A stretch of DNA of 64,000 bases from Enoplosus armatus (GCF_043641665.1 NC_092203.1:9339067-9403066), one strand, 5' to 3'; counted from the stretch's first letter, positions 10,061 through 22,720 are shown. Numbers and translations: made by a program. The notes: a model not told the origin generated them from the sequence alone.

Positions 10061-11160
10061 CCCACACACACACAAATACACACTCCTGGCAACACACACC
10101 CATCTATGCTTCCATGCACACAAACTGGCACTCCGCCTTCCTTCTCCTGCTCTGTCACTTCTCTCTACTTGACTATTTCTCACCTCACACTTCAGGTTTT
10201 CTCAAAGCCGCCATGTCCAGCACAGAATTCCCGTTCAAAGGCATTTTCATCTGCAGTCTACTAACGTGGACAGAGTCAGCGCGACACCAGGGTTAATTTA
10301 TGTTGCCAATTACTTTCCTCGCCGCCTGGTCCCTTCCATCTCTACCTGTCTTTCCGTCTTTTATCCTCCTTTCTCTTTGGGTTTTCTCTAAACCAAACAT
10401 CATTAATGAACCATGAAGCTGACATCTGCAAGAAAGCAACAACTACATTAATGTGAGCGGCGGCAACATCCCAAATCCCTGCCTTGTCACCTGCCACCTC
10501 CCCAAAGAGAATACATAAGTAAACGGGACAAGGAGAGGGACGGGAAAGTGAAAGCATGTTGAGGGAAAGAGGTTTAGTAACTTACAGCGGGAAGAGGATA
10601 AACATGTTGATAACTAGCTAGCACTGCACTTTGGTTGTATATTCTTTTCAAAAAATATATAAACGTTATTAGCAAATAGTCATTTTCAGTGGAGGACAAT
10701 GGATGCAGGTAACCTGGGGGTGACGGAAGGGAAAAAGAAAAAGATGAGTGACGTTTATTAGATTGTATCTAAACGAATCTACCACTCTCCTCCGTCTTTC
10801 TCTCAGAAGTTGTTTCCTTCCTCTTTCATATCGCCGCTGTTGTCGAGGCACTGTGACGCTGATGCGGTGTAAATTGATTTCCCGGAAGATGTGATGGATG
10901 AATAGAGAATGAACATCTTCATCGCTGACCCCAGCGCCGATTGCTTCTCCCCCTGCCCGCGCCGATGATTGACAAGGCTGCTAACGAGTGCCGTCGCCGG
11001 TCGTGTTATAATTTCGCTGTGTTGAAAACAGCCGAGACTCTGTCCCAAGGTAATGAGCTTCTGGAAGAGAGGGAGGAGAAAGGAGAGGAGAGGCTCATCC
11101 CGGGAGAGGTGAAATAAAAGAGTGGGAGTAAATAAAAAAAAAAGGAGACAAAGCACATGA
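10061..11160. other. Intergenic DNA, no gene seen
   Basis: Short CA-rich words at about 10060-10110, then unique mixed sequence. An A run lies at about 11129-11140. No repeat family or coding exon recognised. Confidence 0.45.
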
Positions 11161-11169
11161 AAGTAGATT

Positions 11170-11830
11170 AGAAAGAAGTCGAGGTTATCATCGACTTGAG
11201 AGGGGCCGTTTCATTGTTTATCTGCTGTCTTGATGGATGTCTTTCAAGCTGGGTTTCTTAGCTGCGGTGTATTCATACCTCAATCGCTGAGAGGCAAGAA
11301 ATTTCAAAAGGCACCATAAAACGTGGTATTTGCATTAAAAGCATTTGATGTAAAAGTGCTGCGCGCTGCAGATTGCGTATCTGAGCGCGCGTACACATTC
11401 AAGCTTCTGTGCGTGTGTGTGAGCAAGTGTGCATTTATGCGAGTGTTTGCATTTGCATGTAGGCATGTGTAAGACTCACGCATGTGTTTATGTGTGTGCA
11501 TGTAATTTATTCCTCCACGTTGGGGCTGAGGGCAGGTCTCTCTCTGTTTATTTGGATGATTAGGAGGTGACAATATGTTGCTGATGATCAGGTTTATAAT
11601 CAGCTACCATCGCAGATTATTCTAACCTTGATTAAAGACCTGCAGTCTCCCTATCATCTCCCAGCTCAGCCTAATAAGATAGGACGACGCTCTGATTAAT
11701 GCCAGAGAGCGACTAGTCATGACACAAAGGACAGGCCTGCATCACCGCAGGAGGACTCTGGGAAACTGTCACGCATCATACTTTGTTGTCTTTCTGATTT
11801 GCCTGCTTGATACAGGACCTTTGTCTTAAT
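11170..11830. promoter_or_regulatory. Candidate regulatory block with octamers and PBX/HOX-type site
   Basis: A 7-bp hairpin, AAGTCGA (11176-11182) and TCGACTT (11191-11197), starts the block. Exact octamers lie at 11328-11335 and 11451-11458, and TGATTAAT at 11693-11700. A GT-rich stretch interrupts it at about 11410-11500. The right half, 11550-11830, is unique and TAAT-rich. Confidence 0.35.
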
Positions 11831-13060
11831 TATTTTTCTTTTACAAATGAATCCGTGTGAGACTGATTCAGTTTTCATTACCGCAATAATAAGGACGGCG
11901 TTGTTGACGTCTGCCGTGATTAGATATCAAAAAGAAACGTTGCGCCAGAATGTTACTGCTGTGCATCCATCTGCTAACGCAACCGACGTCGCTCCCCTTT
12001 CGGAGTAAGTCATACTCGTCAGCAAAACTTTCTTTTGTCTTCGCTGACAATTGTGAGTGTGACGTGCGCACGTGTGTGTGTGTGTGTGTTTATGCGGGGG
12101 TTTGTGTTTCCCTGGCAGAGTGTTTGATTCATTATGCTGCGAGGTGTTGTTGAGGTCCCAGAGGTGTGTAGGAGAGGACTGAATGAATGAGTCGCTCTCA
12201 CAGGTTGTCAGATGATGAAGGCACTGATCCAGGGTCTCTGGCAATCAACGGGCTGGAGGCAGACGCAGCAGCCTCTGGCCTTTGATTCAGTTTAGCACTG
12301 AACAGCGTGGCCCGGCCTCTCTCTTTCTCTGCAGCCCTCCTCCGCCAGAGTGGGATCGTCACGTACTGTTGGCGAAAACAAACCTCCAGTTTAGCAGCAG
12401 TGTCATGCTGAGGAGGAGGTTCAGTGATCCGCCATCATTACTAAGCCAACGTTACCGTTTTCTTTCCCGAATTAACAGAAAAGGTCACATCTTGTATCTC
12501 ACTATTTGACTTTGGGAAGGAGAATTGAATATTCCCGCAAAGGAACGCTTTGTTTTTGTTGAGTCTGTAAATCTAAAGTTGGCAAAGTTAGTAAAAACCT
12601 GTCAATCTTCAGGATTAATGGTTTATTTGATGATTTCAGCTGAAACTTGATGTAAGTTCACCGAACAAGAAAGAAGCAGTACAGTGCCGTGTACTGTCCT
12701 GTCCTGTATATGTATGACCGAAGTGTTCTTGTGTCCAGGTGCTCTTTGGACAAGGTGCCCCATGTGGCGCCACACTGAGCCGTGGGACAGTCTACATGGA
12801 GGAGGTCCAGCCTGATTGTCTCCGTCCTCTTTGATATTAAAAGCATTCTAGTGAGAATAATTTGTGTTTAGTGCCCCGCTGCGGATAGAGCCGTCCTGTT
12901 TGACCAACGAAGCTAACCTAATTCATCCTCTCCAAGTGTGTGTGCGTGTGCATGTGTGTGAGTGTGTGTGTGTGTGTACTTGTATTTGTGCTAAATGCAG
13001 AATAGCTGTTGTGACTAGCTGGGCGCACACAGAGCCTTGTTGTTGTTGCTGAGAGAGCCT
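11831..13060. other. Intergenic DNA with GT-rich tracts
   Basis: (GT)n lies at 12072-12089 and an impure GT tract at 12935-12979. The rest is unique sequence without exon, RNA or transposon signatures. Confidence 0.5.
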
Positions 13061-13475
13061 GTGTGCGTTTGAGGGCCACTGAGTACGTGACCTCTCCTCC
13101 AGCAGCCCCAAAGCAGCGGCTCAGCGGGCGGGTAATTCATGCCAAAGCCCGGCCGCCCCGCTGCTCGGAGCACGTGCCCTCCCCGAGCGCCCCTCCCCCG
13201 CATGCCCCCTGACCCATGTCTCTGTGGCGATGGGGTGTCCCGTCACAGGGAGCACCTGGCACCTGGCCACCCCCCCCTCCCCTCTCTTCTCTCCTTTCTC
13301 TCTCCATCTCCCCCTCACAGGCCTCATTGGGGGGTCCGTAATGAAGTTTCACATCTTCATTCAGGGAGCAACATGAAGTGGTCCAGGCCTGGAGCGCGGT
13401 CGAGATGCGGCAGTTTGAAGGATAGTTCTGGACTCGGCCCTGAGAGGCGCATGGTGTACTCGTTGCTGCAGGACA
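13061..13475. promoter_or_regulatory. GC-rich candidate regulatory block
   Basis: A C/G-rich unique segment with an E-box CACGTG at 13171-13176, a C-rich tract at about 13265-13315, and conserved-looking CATTGG and TAATGAAG words at about 13324-13350. Frames of up to 130 codons cross it on both strands, which GC-rich DNA produces by chance. Confidence 0.3.
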
Positions 13476-13544
13476 GTTCGAGCTTTTGTTTTCTTCTTGT
13501 TCAGCCAACGCAGCCAACATTTATTAATTAAGAGTGATTTAAAT

Positions 13545-13935
13545 GAATGATAAGTAAAAACAACAGTTCCACATTGTGCTAGATATGATGACTCCACTCT
13601 CATATTGGAGCTAGTCCAACACATGACCTCTGTAAAGCCCAAACACTCCAGATATAATGTGATAAGAGATTCTTCCACTTCTGGACAGTTTCAAGTCTTC
13701 ATCCTTCGCTAAGCTAACTGGCTACTGGCTGCAGATTCATAGATTGGTGTCATTTTTCTGTTTCCTCTGTTGATCTTAGAAATATTAAAGTAACTTTAGC
13801 TGAGTCAAAAGGTTAGCCATGTGCTGCAGTTTCAACTCAAAGTAAGACACTTGCGATTAATTTGAACCAGTTTTTAAGCTTTAAGGAGACATGTTTCTAT
13901 ATTTTCAGTGGCCTATTTCAGTTACACCTTCACAT
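13545..13935. mobile_element. Decayed interspersed repeat, teleost type
   Basis: GCTAAGCTAACTGGCTACTG at about 13710-13729, followed by GCTGCAGATTCATAG, matches from memory the core of a non-autonomous repeat widespread in ray-finned fish. The AGTTCCACATTGTG-like left part is less certain, so the boundaries are approximate. Confidence 0.45.
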
Positions 13936-14229
13936 TCATGTAACTTTGCAGCAGTGCAGCAGTATAGGAGCTCTGCATAGTGCTGCTGTTCAGGACAGGT
14001 GTTAAAAGGTTAAAATATTTGCAAAATGGGTTTGGCACTTTGAAAGAACCTCGTGAACCAAGATGCTGAGTCAGAAATAATGATATATAGTTTTGACAGT
14101 CGCTCCAAGTGCAGATTAATGCCACCTGATTCTTCCCTCTTAGAAGGAAGAAAAGGTCCCCATTGCTCCTCCTGTCACCTCTTCTTCACAGCTTTTATTC
14201 TTCCCTCTCTTCCTCTTTTTTTGCTTCCA
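13936..14229. other. Intergenic DNA, no gene seen
   Basis: Mixed sequence with a pyrimidine-rich stretch at 14160-14225. No coding or repeat-family signal. Confidence 0.5.
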
Positions 14230-14650
14230 CCTGACATGACATCACACGGCCACTGACTCAGCGAATCGCTCGGCTCCTGTCTCTTCTCTCTCCTTATTAC
14301 ATGCCGATTAGCCGCACAAAGTGCTATGAAAAGGTGTCTAATGCAATTACCCTAGTTAGGACGTTTTAATAGTGTGCTGTGCCTCAGAGATGTATGTGCC
14401 AGCCAGCCGCTGACATTAAATCAATAATCAGTCCGTCACGCCTGCTTGTTAATTCAGCGCTTTGCATTTTATTCCCCAACATGGTAAGATTGATTATTGG
14501 TAGCAGAGGGTTTGAAGTGGGGCAGAGGTTTATAATGATATGTGTAATGGAGTATGGACTGCGTGGCTTTAATTTGCATGGTAGGTACAGACTGAGATTT
14601 CATCTGTGGGATACTTGCAGCCGCTAATTTGTTCGGATAAATTGCCAAAT
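14230..14650. promoter_or_regulatory. Candidate regulatory block with AP-1/MAF and octamer sites
   Basis: TGACTCAGC (AP-1/MAF half-site type) is at 14254-14262 and an exact octamer ATTTGCAT at 14572-14579. Many TAAT/ATTA words occur in unique sequence (14340-14640). This has one of the clearest enhancer-like compositions in the left third. Confidence 0.4.
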
Positions 14651-14670
14651 GAAAAAACTGTAGTTTTATT

Positions 14671-14672
<2 letters not shown>

Positions 14673-14723
<51 letters not shown>
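14673..14723. repeat. (GT)n microsatellite
   Basis: A 51-nt uninterrupted GT run, followed by a shorter impure GT stretch at 14751-14771. Confidence 0.95.
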
Positions 14724-14727
<4 letters not shown>

Positions 14728-15839
14728 TCTCTTTGTGCATAAACGCGCAGGTGTGTGTGTCTGTGTGTGTGCAGGAGAAACATGACCTCCTTTGTTTCAC
14801 TTCAAAATGATCCGACATGTTACTCCCTACAATCTCTTTTCCATCTTTTTTTTCTTTTTTCAAAAAAGGGGGTGAAGGTCAATTACAGCTGCTTTCCTTT
14901 TGTTAACCACATTGATCACTGAAGTTCCCGTAACAGCTTTACTTGATAAAATCAATTTAGTGTGAATACCTCCACTTGTCATCTAGAGGAAGAGGCCCAC
15001 AGCTTTATGTATATATTACCAAAAAGATGTGGGTAGTTTATTGGATGAATCTGCTTCAGTTTTGAAAACCACGTATCTCCAAATTTGATGATGTTTGAGT
15101 TAAGTTTTCCTTTATTGGTTGACAAGAATCCTCCTGCATCTTGAGCTAAACAAACTTTACACCCAGATGGCCTGAATGAAGAATCGTTTCTGCCTTTAGA
15201 CTTAATTATTCACTGTTTAATGTCCACAGTGTCCACTTACATCCAAAATCATCTTTTTCACAGGGTTGTACATATTGTACAACTCCTCCCTTCTTTATAT
15301 CCAGATGTCGACAATCTGAAAGATTGCTTCAGCTATTTAACTGTTTATTATTTGGATGTATTAACCCTTGATATGGGAAGAGATTTTATGGGTTAGTAAG
15401 TTCCCACCTTCCGCTTTGTTCCAATGCTAAATGCTGATTGGCTGGTATGTAAATGTGGTAATTACCTTGAGGGCGATCACCTGTGCTTTTGCTATTTAGG
15501 CAGCAAACATTTTGTCTTCTTGGGCATTTCTAAATAACGTGTCTGCTGGTCATTCAGTGCAACTTTTCTCTGTCATTATCACCCAGTTTTTGGCACATTT
15601 GTATTGTAAAGTGTTTCCCAAAATGTGCTTATTGTACTTAAGTTAAAGTACGGTTTTACCACTTGCCATGTGGACTGCAAACTACAACGTCCCTGAAATT
15701 CACGCTGTAATTTACAACCCTACTCAGTACTGGGAAAAAGTACTGAGAACTACATGACCACCCAAATGTGCCCCCAACATAAAGACAAACACTTCCATAT
15801 TTAAGTATAGTCCCTGAAGAAAGCCAGCCAACACCTTCC
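14724..15839. other. Intergenic DNA, no gene seen
   Basis: AT-rich unique sequence. It holds one small perfect hairpin: GTTGTACA and TGTACAAC around a 3-nt loop at 15265-15283. No coding or repeat-family signal. Confidence 0.5.
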
Positions 15840-16200
15840 CACCTCCCACAGGAGGTGTGAATCACAGGGAGCCCTGAGCAGACCTGCATCATTATTGGTC
15901 TCAATTAGGCCTCTATTAAGGAGGGTGACTCAGTATGCCGACGCATATTAGCCATCCGCTGAGAACACATGATCCCTGGCCTCGTGGTGAAAGTGACCAG
16001 GCCTTGCGGCGAGACTCCGCCACACATCCTCAGCACTGCAAACTTCATTTGGATTCCATTTATGCACAGGCACACCCTGGCCTTCCCCAACAAACCCTCC
16101 CTCCAAGTCCAAAATCCCCAACATTTGTTGCTCAGCGCGTCTTTACTCCTCAAAAGCTGAAAGTTAAGAAAAGTGTGCGAATCTACTCGGATCATTTATC
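15840..16200. promoter_or_regulatory. Candidate regulatory block with perfect AP-1 site
   Basis: TGACTCA (AP-1) at 15926-15932 is preceded by CAATTAGG at about 15902. The sequence is unique with retained CpGs. No open frame with a domain. Confidence 0.35.
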
Positions 16201-16784
16201 ACTTTAAAACTTGAATGGAAAGGTGCAAAACAACCTGCTCAACCTTGGAGGAACAGCATGGAAATCAAGATGAGGCTTTTCGTGAATGTGACAAAGTCTC
16301 AACACTTTCCCCCGATGCATAAAGTACAAGTTTCGCCGGTGCAGTTCAAGGTTGTGAATAATGTGTTTCACTAAACATTTTAATTAAAAAACATCCGTAT
16401 ATGGCGATTCAAAGAATTATGGTGCTGCTTTCTCATCCCCCCCATCTGCCCCCCCCACACTTTCTAAGCCAAAGTAATTCTACTGCGATGCAATGATGCC
16501 TCAGTTCCCTTTTAAGGAGATGGCTGAAAGCAGTATTAATCATTGTCTGGTGCTGGCCCACCTTCCCTGGGTGTTTTGCATCCTGCGACATCACTTTCAA
16601 AGTCTCCCTCCAAACTGGGGAGAGTGACAAAGTGGTTCTAAAAGACGAGCAGCGCCAAGCATATGGCAGGGGGGGCGGCCACACTCCAAAGCCAATCCTG
16701 CAAAGAAGATGAAGAAGAGGAGGACGAGGAGGGGGTGGGGGGGGCAGGGAAAAGGATGCAGAAATGAAGATTATCATCTAGAAG
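16201..16784. other. Intergenic DNA with a G-rich tract
   Basis: Mostly unremarkable. A reverse TGATTAAT site is at 16535-16542. A G-run cluster with quadruplex potential (GGGGG-T-G8-CA-GGG) lies at 16731-16749. Confidence 0.5.
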
Positions 16785-17000
16785 ATGCAACTCTTGTGTG
16801 TGTTTCAGACTTCACTTTTTGTCCTTTGCCAACAACTCCTTAGTAACTTGTCTCATTCAGTGGATATAATTCACTCTTGCTCTTCACCTGAGCATAATTT
16901 GCCCACTTACACAACAAGCTTACTTCTGCAAAGAAAGAAAAACAAAACAAAAGCAATTGCACCAAATAATTCTATTTTCCACAGCTTTTGTTGCAAGCGG
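16785..17000. other. Intergenic DNA, no gene seen
   Basis: T-rich then A-rich unique sequence without recognisable features. Confidence 0.5.
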
Positions 17001-17480
17001 GAGAATTGTCATAATAAAGCACGGCGCTCTGACCCGCATACACGCATTAATAAATCAAGCATTGATTCGGTGCTAAGTACCTGGCGAGTGTTTGCCTCGC
17101 AAACAAATGAATGCCTCGCCATGTTCTTGTTTCCTGGCTGCCTCTGATTGGTTCTGACAGATATTCAGGCTTTTGGTGGAGTAATTAGAGAGCCTCAGGG
17201 TGTGAGCTGAGGAGAGGCCTTCAGCGCTGGGTTACTTCAGTCTTTCCTCTCCCTCTCAGGTAATTGCTAGCAGCTGCACAGCCAGGGAACTGAGCCTAAA
17301 AGAGCCTTGCATCAACCTCCCCCCCTCCCCTTACCTCGTCTTCCTCGCCGTCGCAGCCTCCCTGATGCCTCAGATCCCACAGACCACTCAGATGTACCTG
17401 ATGCTGCAAGAAGCCGGAGCCACTGCTGACAAGTGCCCGGGTGACTGCAGCCGAGTAAACATTACAAATTTGTTTCCCTA
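17001..17480. promoter_or_regulatory. Candidate regulatory block
   Basis: Unique sequence with a palindromic AATCAA-GCA-TTGATT at 17053-17067, TAATTAGAG at about 17182, and GGTAATTGCTAGCAGCTGC at about 17260. Retained CpGs and TAAT words suggest an enhancer. Confidence 0.33.
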
Positions 17481-18099
17481 CAGTGTCCTGAAGGGCTAAA
17501 GGTACAAAGTTAGAGAGAGAAGAGGAGGGAAAAAGCTGTTTTTTATGTTGTTTTTGTATGAAAGTGAAAGCACTCTCACCTCCTTCTCTCTAGAGAAAAC
17601 AAAGGGAGGTGGAGAGTATGTCTGACCAAGCGTTCACCGCCTCCTACGGCTTCATCCTGGTCTGGACCACTTATGTTCCCTGCCAGACCTCCCTTGCTTT
17701 CTTGATTCTTCTTTAACTTTGCGTTGACCTCATCGTACATGTGGTAGCTCACCCTGGCAAGTGTAGCACGGGCATTTGTGCTGCTAAGTCCAGAAAGTAA
17801 AGTAGAAGTTTGTAGAGGTTCGACCAACATTTCGGTTAAGGTTTGGCAAATAAAACATTCGGCGAAGGCTATCTTGAATAAAATAAGGGTTAATTTAAAA
17901 TTAAAACTCCTTGCATGAGTTCAAGCAAGGTTAGTGCCCCCCCACCCGCTTCCCTCTGCTGTGTTCAAAGTCGACTAATATCTGTTTTTATTAACATCTT
18001 CGTCATTTATTCCTTTTCTGGTGGGTGCACATAGCTTGTACTTCACCCTCATTTCACAGGACAAGATTGATCATTTTCCTGGTGGGCACTGGTGTTTTG
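17481..18099. other. Intergenic DNA, no gene seen
   Basis: Mixed unique sequence. No exon or repeat-family signal. Confidence 0.5.
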
Positions 18100-18440
18100 T
18101 AATGTCTATTTCCAGGCAATGATTTCCCTGATTGTTCACTCTTTACTCAAGGCAGGCCGTTCTTTTAAAGAGTCATTGAGGAAGGAATATTGTGTGGCTA
18201 AAATACTCATTTTCAAGGTAGTAATTAGCCACATGCACATTTAGACACCTCAGAAATTCAACCCATGAGGAACGAAAGGCGATAAGAGCACTGTTAGCAG
18301 ATGAATACGCTTTTCCTTTCAGCCTGTAACTTTTCGGCGTGGCTGGAACCTGCCATTACTGTCCATCATCCTCATTTTTATACACTTTGTACTTTTAGCT
18401 CGTTAGACAGGCAGTTAGCAGGCGTGGACTGAAAGGAAAA
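18100..18440. promoter_or_regulatory. Candidate regulatory block
   Basis: Unique sequence with TAATTA at 18222-18227 and CpG words such as GGCGATAAG and TTCGGCGTGG. No coding signal. Confidence 0.28.
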
Positions 18441-19089
18441 AGAGGTCAGAGTTTGGTCAAATAATAACTTATGAATACGGTATAGTATTTTGTTAACTAT
18501 AGAATTTGGATAGCACATCTGAGAGGAAGTCATATTGTCTTAATTGTCAAATGACTGTATCCGTGCAGGCTAAAAGGAAATGCTAATAATCAGTTGCTAT
18601 ATAAATTGGCACAGTTTCGTTTAAAAAAAAAAAAAAAAAGCAAGATCTCCTTTCTTGTCATTTCAAACCATCATTTTATTTGCATCACTGTCACATCAAA
18701 GACACGAGTGGATCCATACAGTCTTTGTACTGTGATGCAGGTAGACGAAATAATAACAATAAAGAGGGACAAAAGGAACAGGATGGAAACTTGTGACAAC
18801 ATAAAACACCAGAGGAGTGACGGATGGAAACTGTGATGGATGGAAATAAATTCTCAGAAGTTTGAATAAATATTATATATTGTAAGTTTGCGGCCAATGA
18901 ACAAATACTGTACACAGAGCTTGTCTTGAGGAGCACAAAAGGGAAACAAAACAAAACAATGATAAGATCACTATTTTATATTTGATATCCCAGGAGCTAC
19001 ACTGCTGGCATGGCGAAAACATCAAAATAATGTCTTTAAATACGCCTACAGCAGCTGTTTAGCAGTTAAACATGCAGGTAGATCTTTAA
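18441..19089. other. Intergenic DNA with an A17 run
   Basis: A run of 17 A at 18623-18639 and an exact octamer at 18678-18685. No retroposon body could be recognised next to the A run. Confidence 0.5.
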
Positions 19090-19434
19090 ATATACTTTAG
19101 ACGTATGCGTCGCAATCTCGTGGGAGTCATAAGTCCGGTGATTCCTCTGCTTGGTGGAATAATGACAAAGGGATATGAGGCCATTTTACAGGTGCACCCC
19201 GTGGTGCAAGTGCTTTTCATTCATGCGGTTTCCATATTTCAAGATAATGCCCCCGTTCAAACCGGCGAGTGGATTCACGAACAGCAGGAGCAAGTCAAAT
19301 GCCTTTCATGTCCCCCTGAATCACCACATCTAAACATTACTGAGCCTTTAGAGAAATGGATTTCCACCTTAGGTGAACTGAAGCTTCTCCAAAGAGGTTC
19401 AATATGCCAGAAAGTTCAGGACTTCTCTTCCTGA
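19090..19434 (+). pseudogene. Tc1/mariner transposase fossil, C-terminal catalytic half
   Basis: An open frame of about 115 codons (ATG at 19105, stop TGA at 19432-19434) encodes the hallmark order of a Tc1-like DDE transposase: a KGYEAILQ segment, then FQDNAPVQT, then CPPESPHLNITEPLEKW. The second catalytic Asp is retained in QDNAP (19243-19245), as is the final Glu in NITEPL (19342-19344). The usual DNAPxHT His is Gln, the SPDLN Asp is His, and the D-to-E spacing is 32 residues where DD34E families have 34. The DNA-binding N-terminus, the first catalytic Asp and the inverted terminal repeats are not found in the flanks. It is therefore inactive. Confidence 0.85.
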
Positions 19435-20400
19435 CTTGATATATTTATGGATTCCTGTCTTTTCTTCCCTGTGTGTGCCCACACATCGCTTGAGGAGAAT
19501 AGTAATAGTCTGACGAAAGCATACAGTTTTGAGACATTGAAGTCTGCCTTAATGCAATCATCCTGCCAATGACAACAAGATAGAAACTGACAGAACGCAT
19601 GCCTGACATCCACCAACACCCAAATACTTGAAGGCGAACGTTCAGATTGGCTTACAGTGTTTACATGCTCAGTGGTAAAGCACATAAAAAATATCAATTT
19701 TCTTGACGTGAAATAAAACAAACCCTAAGGGCCTTAACAAAAATCTCACATCATCTCCTTCAAAAAAGATGACAAGCAAAGACAAAGCTGAATTGGATAA
19801 CAGACAACAAAGCATAGAGGAGTGTGATATACAGTACCAATAACAAAATGCTTAAATGACAAGCAAAGGAAATAAAATGAAACACAGTGTAACGCTTCAC
19901 CTCACGTAAACCCATCACCGCATGAGCTTGAATCCTTGTGGAAACGGCAGGAAAGTGACATTTCATTGTAAAGCTTATTATTGACGGGGGATGTCCATTG
20001 CTAAGCTCAATGCAAACCCGGTGCGGGGGTTATTATGGATTACATTTCTCTTTTAACACAAAAGGTTATTGTTTTGTATCTGTGAAACATTGCTGAATGC
20101 ACTCTTTCTCTTCTTTTAATTAACATCACAGGCACGTCATAATGTCACCACTTTTCCCTTTTGTCTCCCAAGTGGCACCCCTTCTCTCTTTCTATAAAAA
20201 AAACAAAATGTTTTTTCTTTGGCGGACCCTTAGCGGGGAAGCCTGTGAAAGGCTGAGACGGGGGACTGTCAGGGAGGAAATATTGTGGTAAAATAACAGC
20301 AGGGGCAGGTGTTTTGTTTGAGCGGTCCTCTTTGGCATTTCTCAGCCACTGAAGAACACCACTGCAATTATACGCGACAATGGCTGCAGAGACACAGGTA
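19435..20400. other. Intergenic DNA, no gene seen
   Basis: AT-rich sequence. A repeated ATGACAAGCAAAG word occurs at about 19769 and 19857. The segment 19980-20030 is unique and CpG-containing. No remaining transposon end could be assigned. Confidence 0.45.
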
Positions 20401-22259
20401 TAGATTCATTACCTTTAACAACCTCAGGCTTCTTTCCCCAGATCCTATCAGTTGATCCTTTCTTTTCATTTACTCCCCTTTTCTTCTTTCATGTCCACTA
20501 ATGTATACACAAAACACACACACAGAATTGGAAGAATAGTCATAGAAACGGCATAGATGCATGCACGCAAAAAAAAATAAGAGAGACAGGAGGTCGTTTC
20601 CAGTAGCAGCAACTTTAAACCAAGTGAGGCTACAAAGGAAAGATGAGAAATCTTTAATTAGAAAGCTTTGGTTCCTACTCAAGATAAATAATATCTGCCT
20701 GCTTGTTGGTTAGTTTATAGGGATATGTTTCATCGGAAAACAACAGTCCAATCAGGGTTTGACATGTGAATTGAATGGGTCCACTTGGTTCCAAGTAAGC
20801 AAGACCTGAGCTGGGACCTGAATTAGTCTGGATCCACAACCCGAAAGATGTTATTTGGCTCTGCCTTCTGGAGGTTTAAGTCAACCAACAGACTCAGTCA
20901 GATTAATTTCCCCTCCAGGCGTAGGTGCCTACATAAATGTTTGCAGAGATAATATTCTAATCTGTAGTCCAGCATGGCTCTCTTAAAGGCAGAATTAAGG
21001 ATTTGGTTCCCACCTATCGCTAAAAGGTGCATGATGATGGTTGAGAAGTGTCCTGGATAAACATAACCCATAAAATGTCACGTTAGCAAGTGTAGGTGCA
21101 GGTCACATGACACCATCACGTTCATTCACCATTCATTCTGAGCAGCTAAATAAATGGGTCGCCATGTTTGGACACCTCATCCGGTGTTTAAATACAAGGG
21201 CACAGACATTAAATGTATCTCACTTGACCCCTGCACGGTCCTTGTGGCAGTGCATTGTGGGGGAGAAAGCGCTGCAGACCACAAGCAGCCAGCAGATAGC
21301 CGTTATCACGTCCAACCTCACTTCTCGTTGCCTTCCGGCTACCCAGGGGCACATTCAAAGGTGAAATGAGTTAAAACAAAATTAATTTCCTCTTTTCACT
21401 TGATTTCTTTGACCTAAACACCGGAGGGTGAGTTTTTGGGATTGAGATAACGGGGGGGGGTAAATCATTTAGATCAGCACCACAAGATGTCTCGAGAGGA
21501 CAATCATGGTGAAGAAATGACATGGCTTTGGGAGGGGCTTTGTTAGGCCTTAAGCTGCGCCTTATGACCACTCTGTAGCATCCCTCGTTTAGCCGTTCAC
21601 TCCATCACTCATTCACTCCCTCCTACCAGAAAAAAAGAAACTGTGGTCTTATCTGTGCCAGAGTCAGACGAGGACTGCTTCTCCTGAGAGCGAGAGCGTC
21701 TGACGGTGCCGAGAACAGCTGATTCTATTCTGAGCACAACTTTTTCTCTTTATCTCTGATGCATGTTGACTGCCTGACAGACAGACAGACCGTCTGGCAG
21801 GTAGGTGGATAAACTGTAACCCCCGTAAGTTGCCACAGCTCCATAGGGCTGAATTCTAGTAGTCTCTGCTGTCTGTATGAGTACATTAAATCGTCGTGTT
21901 GGCTGTATTTGGGAGAATGTGGTCGTGAGAAAAGCACTGTCGCAGGAAAGTCATCACCAAGGAAATCAACATTCACGTCATCCTGCTGGTGGTACTGGAA
22001 CATGGAACGAGAGGATCATGTGGAAATTTGGGTTTTGTGTGTGCCACAAATGTCATCTCTATGCTTCTTGTAGTCCTGTGTCAGGTGGTATTATTGCTTA
22101 CTGAACCTGAGCAATAACACAAATGGCATTAGGACGATTGTGTCTGTAAAGATTTAGTTTTACGTGTAAAGCAGATTTGAACTTGGAAACAGTTAGTAGT
22201 TGCCACTAAAATGACTGAGATGGAAGTTTTTCCATTTAATTTCATCCGCACAGCCTGAA
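20401..22259. other. Intergenic DNA, no gene seen
   Basis: Unique mixed sequence. No exon with splice signals, RNA gene or known repeat was recognised in either strand. GTGGCAGTGCATTGTGGG at about 21245 is the only notable GC-rich word. Confidence 0.45.
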
Positions 22260-22720
22260 TGTAGCAGAACAGGCAGCTCGCAGAGTCACAGACAGTCCAT
22301 TAGGTCAACAGACAGGCAGCCTTCTGTCTCTGTTTATCCTGGAAAGGCAACATGACAATTGGAAGGTCAGAGGTCAAACGGCCGACTGGGGTCAATCCTG
22401 TGTCTGGGCGGGGGCAATTAATTTTAACACCAGGAGGCAGTTTAAGATCCGCTTAGGGAAAAATGATATCAGCCGAGGCCGTTAAACTGCCCCTGGGGCC
22501 CAAACATTTGTGTGACAGGTGATTATTTTGAAGTAAACAGAAACATCTCAGACCCACAACCTGTGATAAAAAAAAAACAAAAAACAGGCTGAGCAATTAA
22601 CATACATGTTTAAATAGCTCTGTAACACAATCAGCCGCCGTCTTAAATGTACATAGTAATTAGCGGCTAAATCCTGTACAATAGCACAGTTTCTTAGCCA
22701 AACAATACTTTAATGATTGC
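22260..22720. promoter_or_regulatory. Candidate regulatory block with perfect DR1
   Basis: AGGTCA-G-AGGTCA lies at 22364-22376, with a third half-site GGGTCA at 22389-22394, so three half-sites fall within 31 bp. AATTAATTTTAAC is at about 22418 and retained CpGs lie around 22380-22480. Likely an enhancer if conserved. Confidence 0.42.
22364..22376 (+). promoter_or_regulatory. Perfect DR1 nuclear-receptor element
   Basis: Exact AGGTCA-N-AGGTCA on the plus strand, the second of three in the window. Confidence 0.6.

Noticed and set aside
9511..10296. 261-codon open frame, the longest in the window
   Set aside because: It runs through GT-, G- and GGT-rich low complexity with simple Gly/Arg/Val/Cys strings and CA-repeat-derived Thr/His runs. 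No domain, no splice context.
14469..14863. Thr/His repeat proteins on the minus strand
   Set aside because: Translations of the (GT)n microsatellite.
18623..18639. A17 run as a possible processed pseudogene tail
   Set aside because: No coding remnant, polyadenylation signal context or target-site duplication could be recognised to its left.
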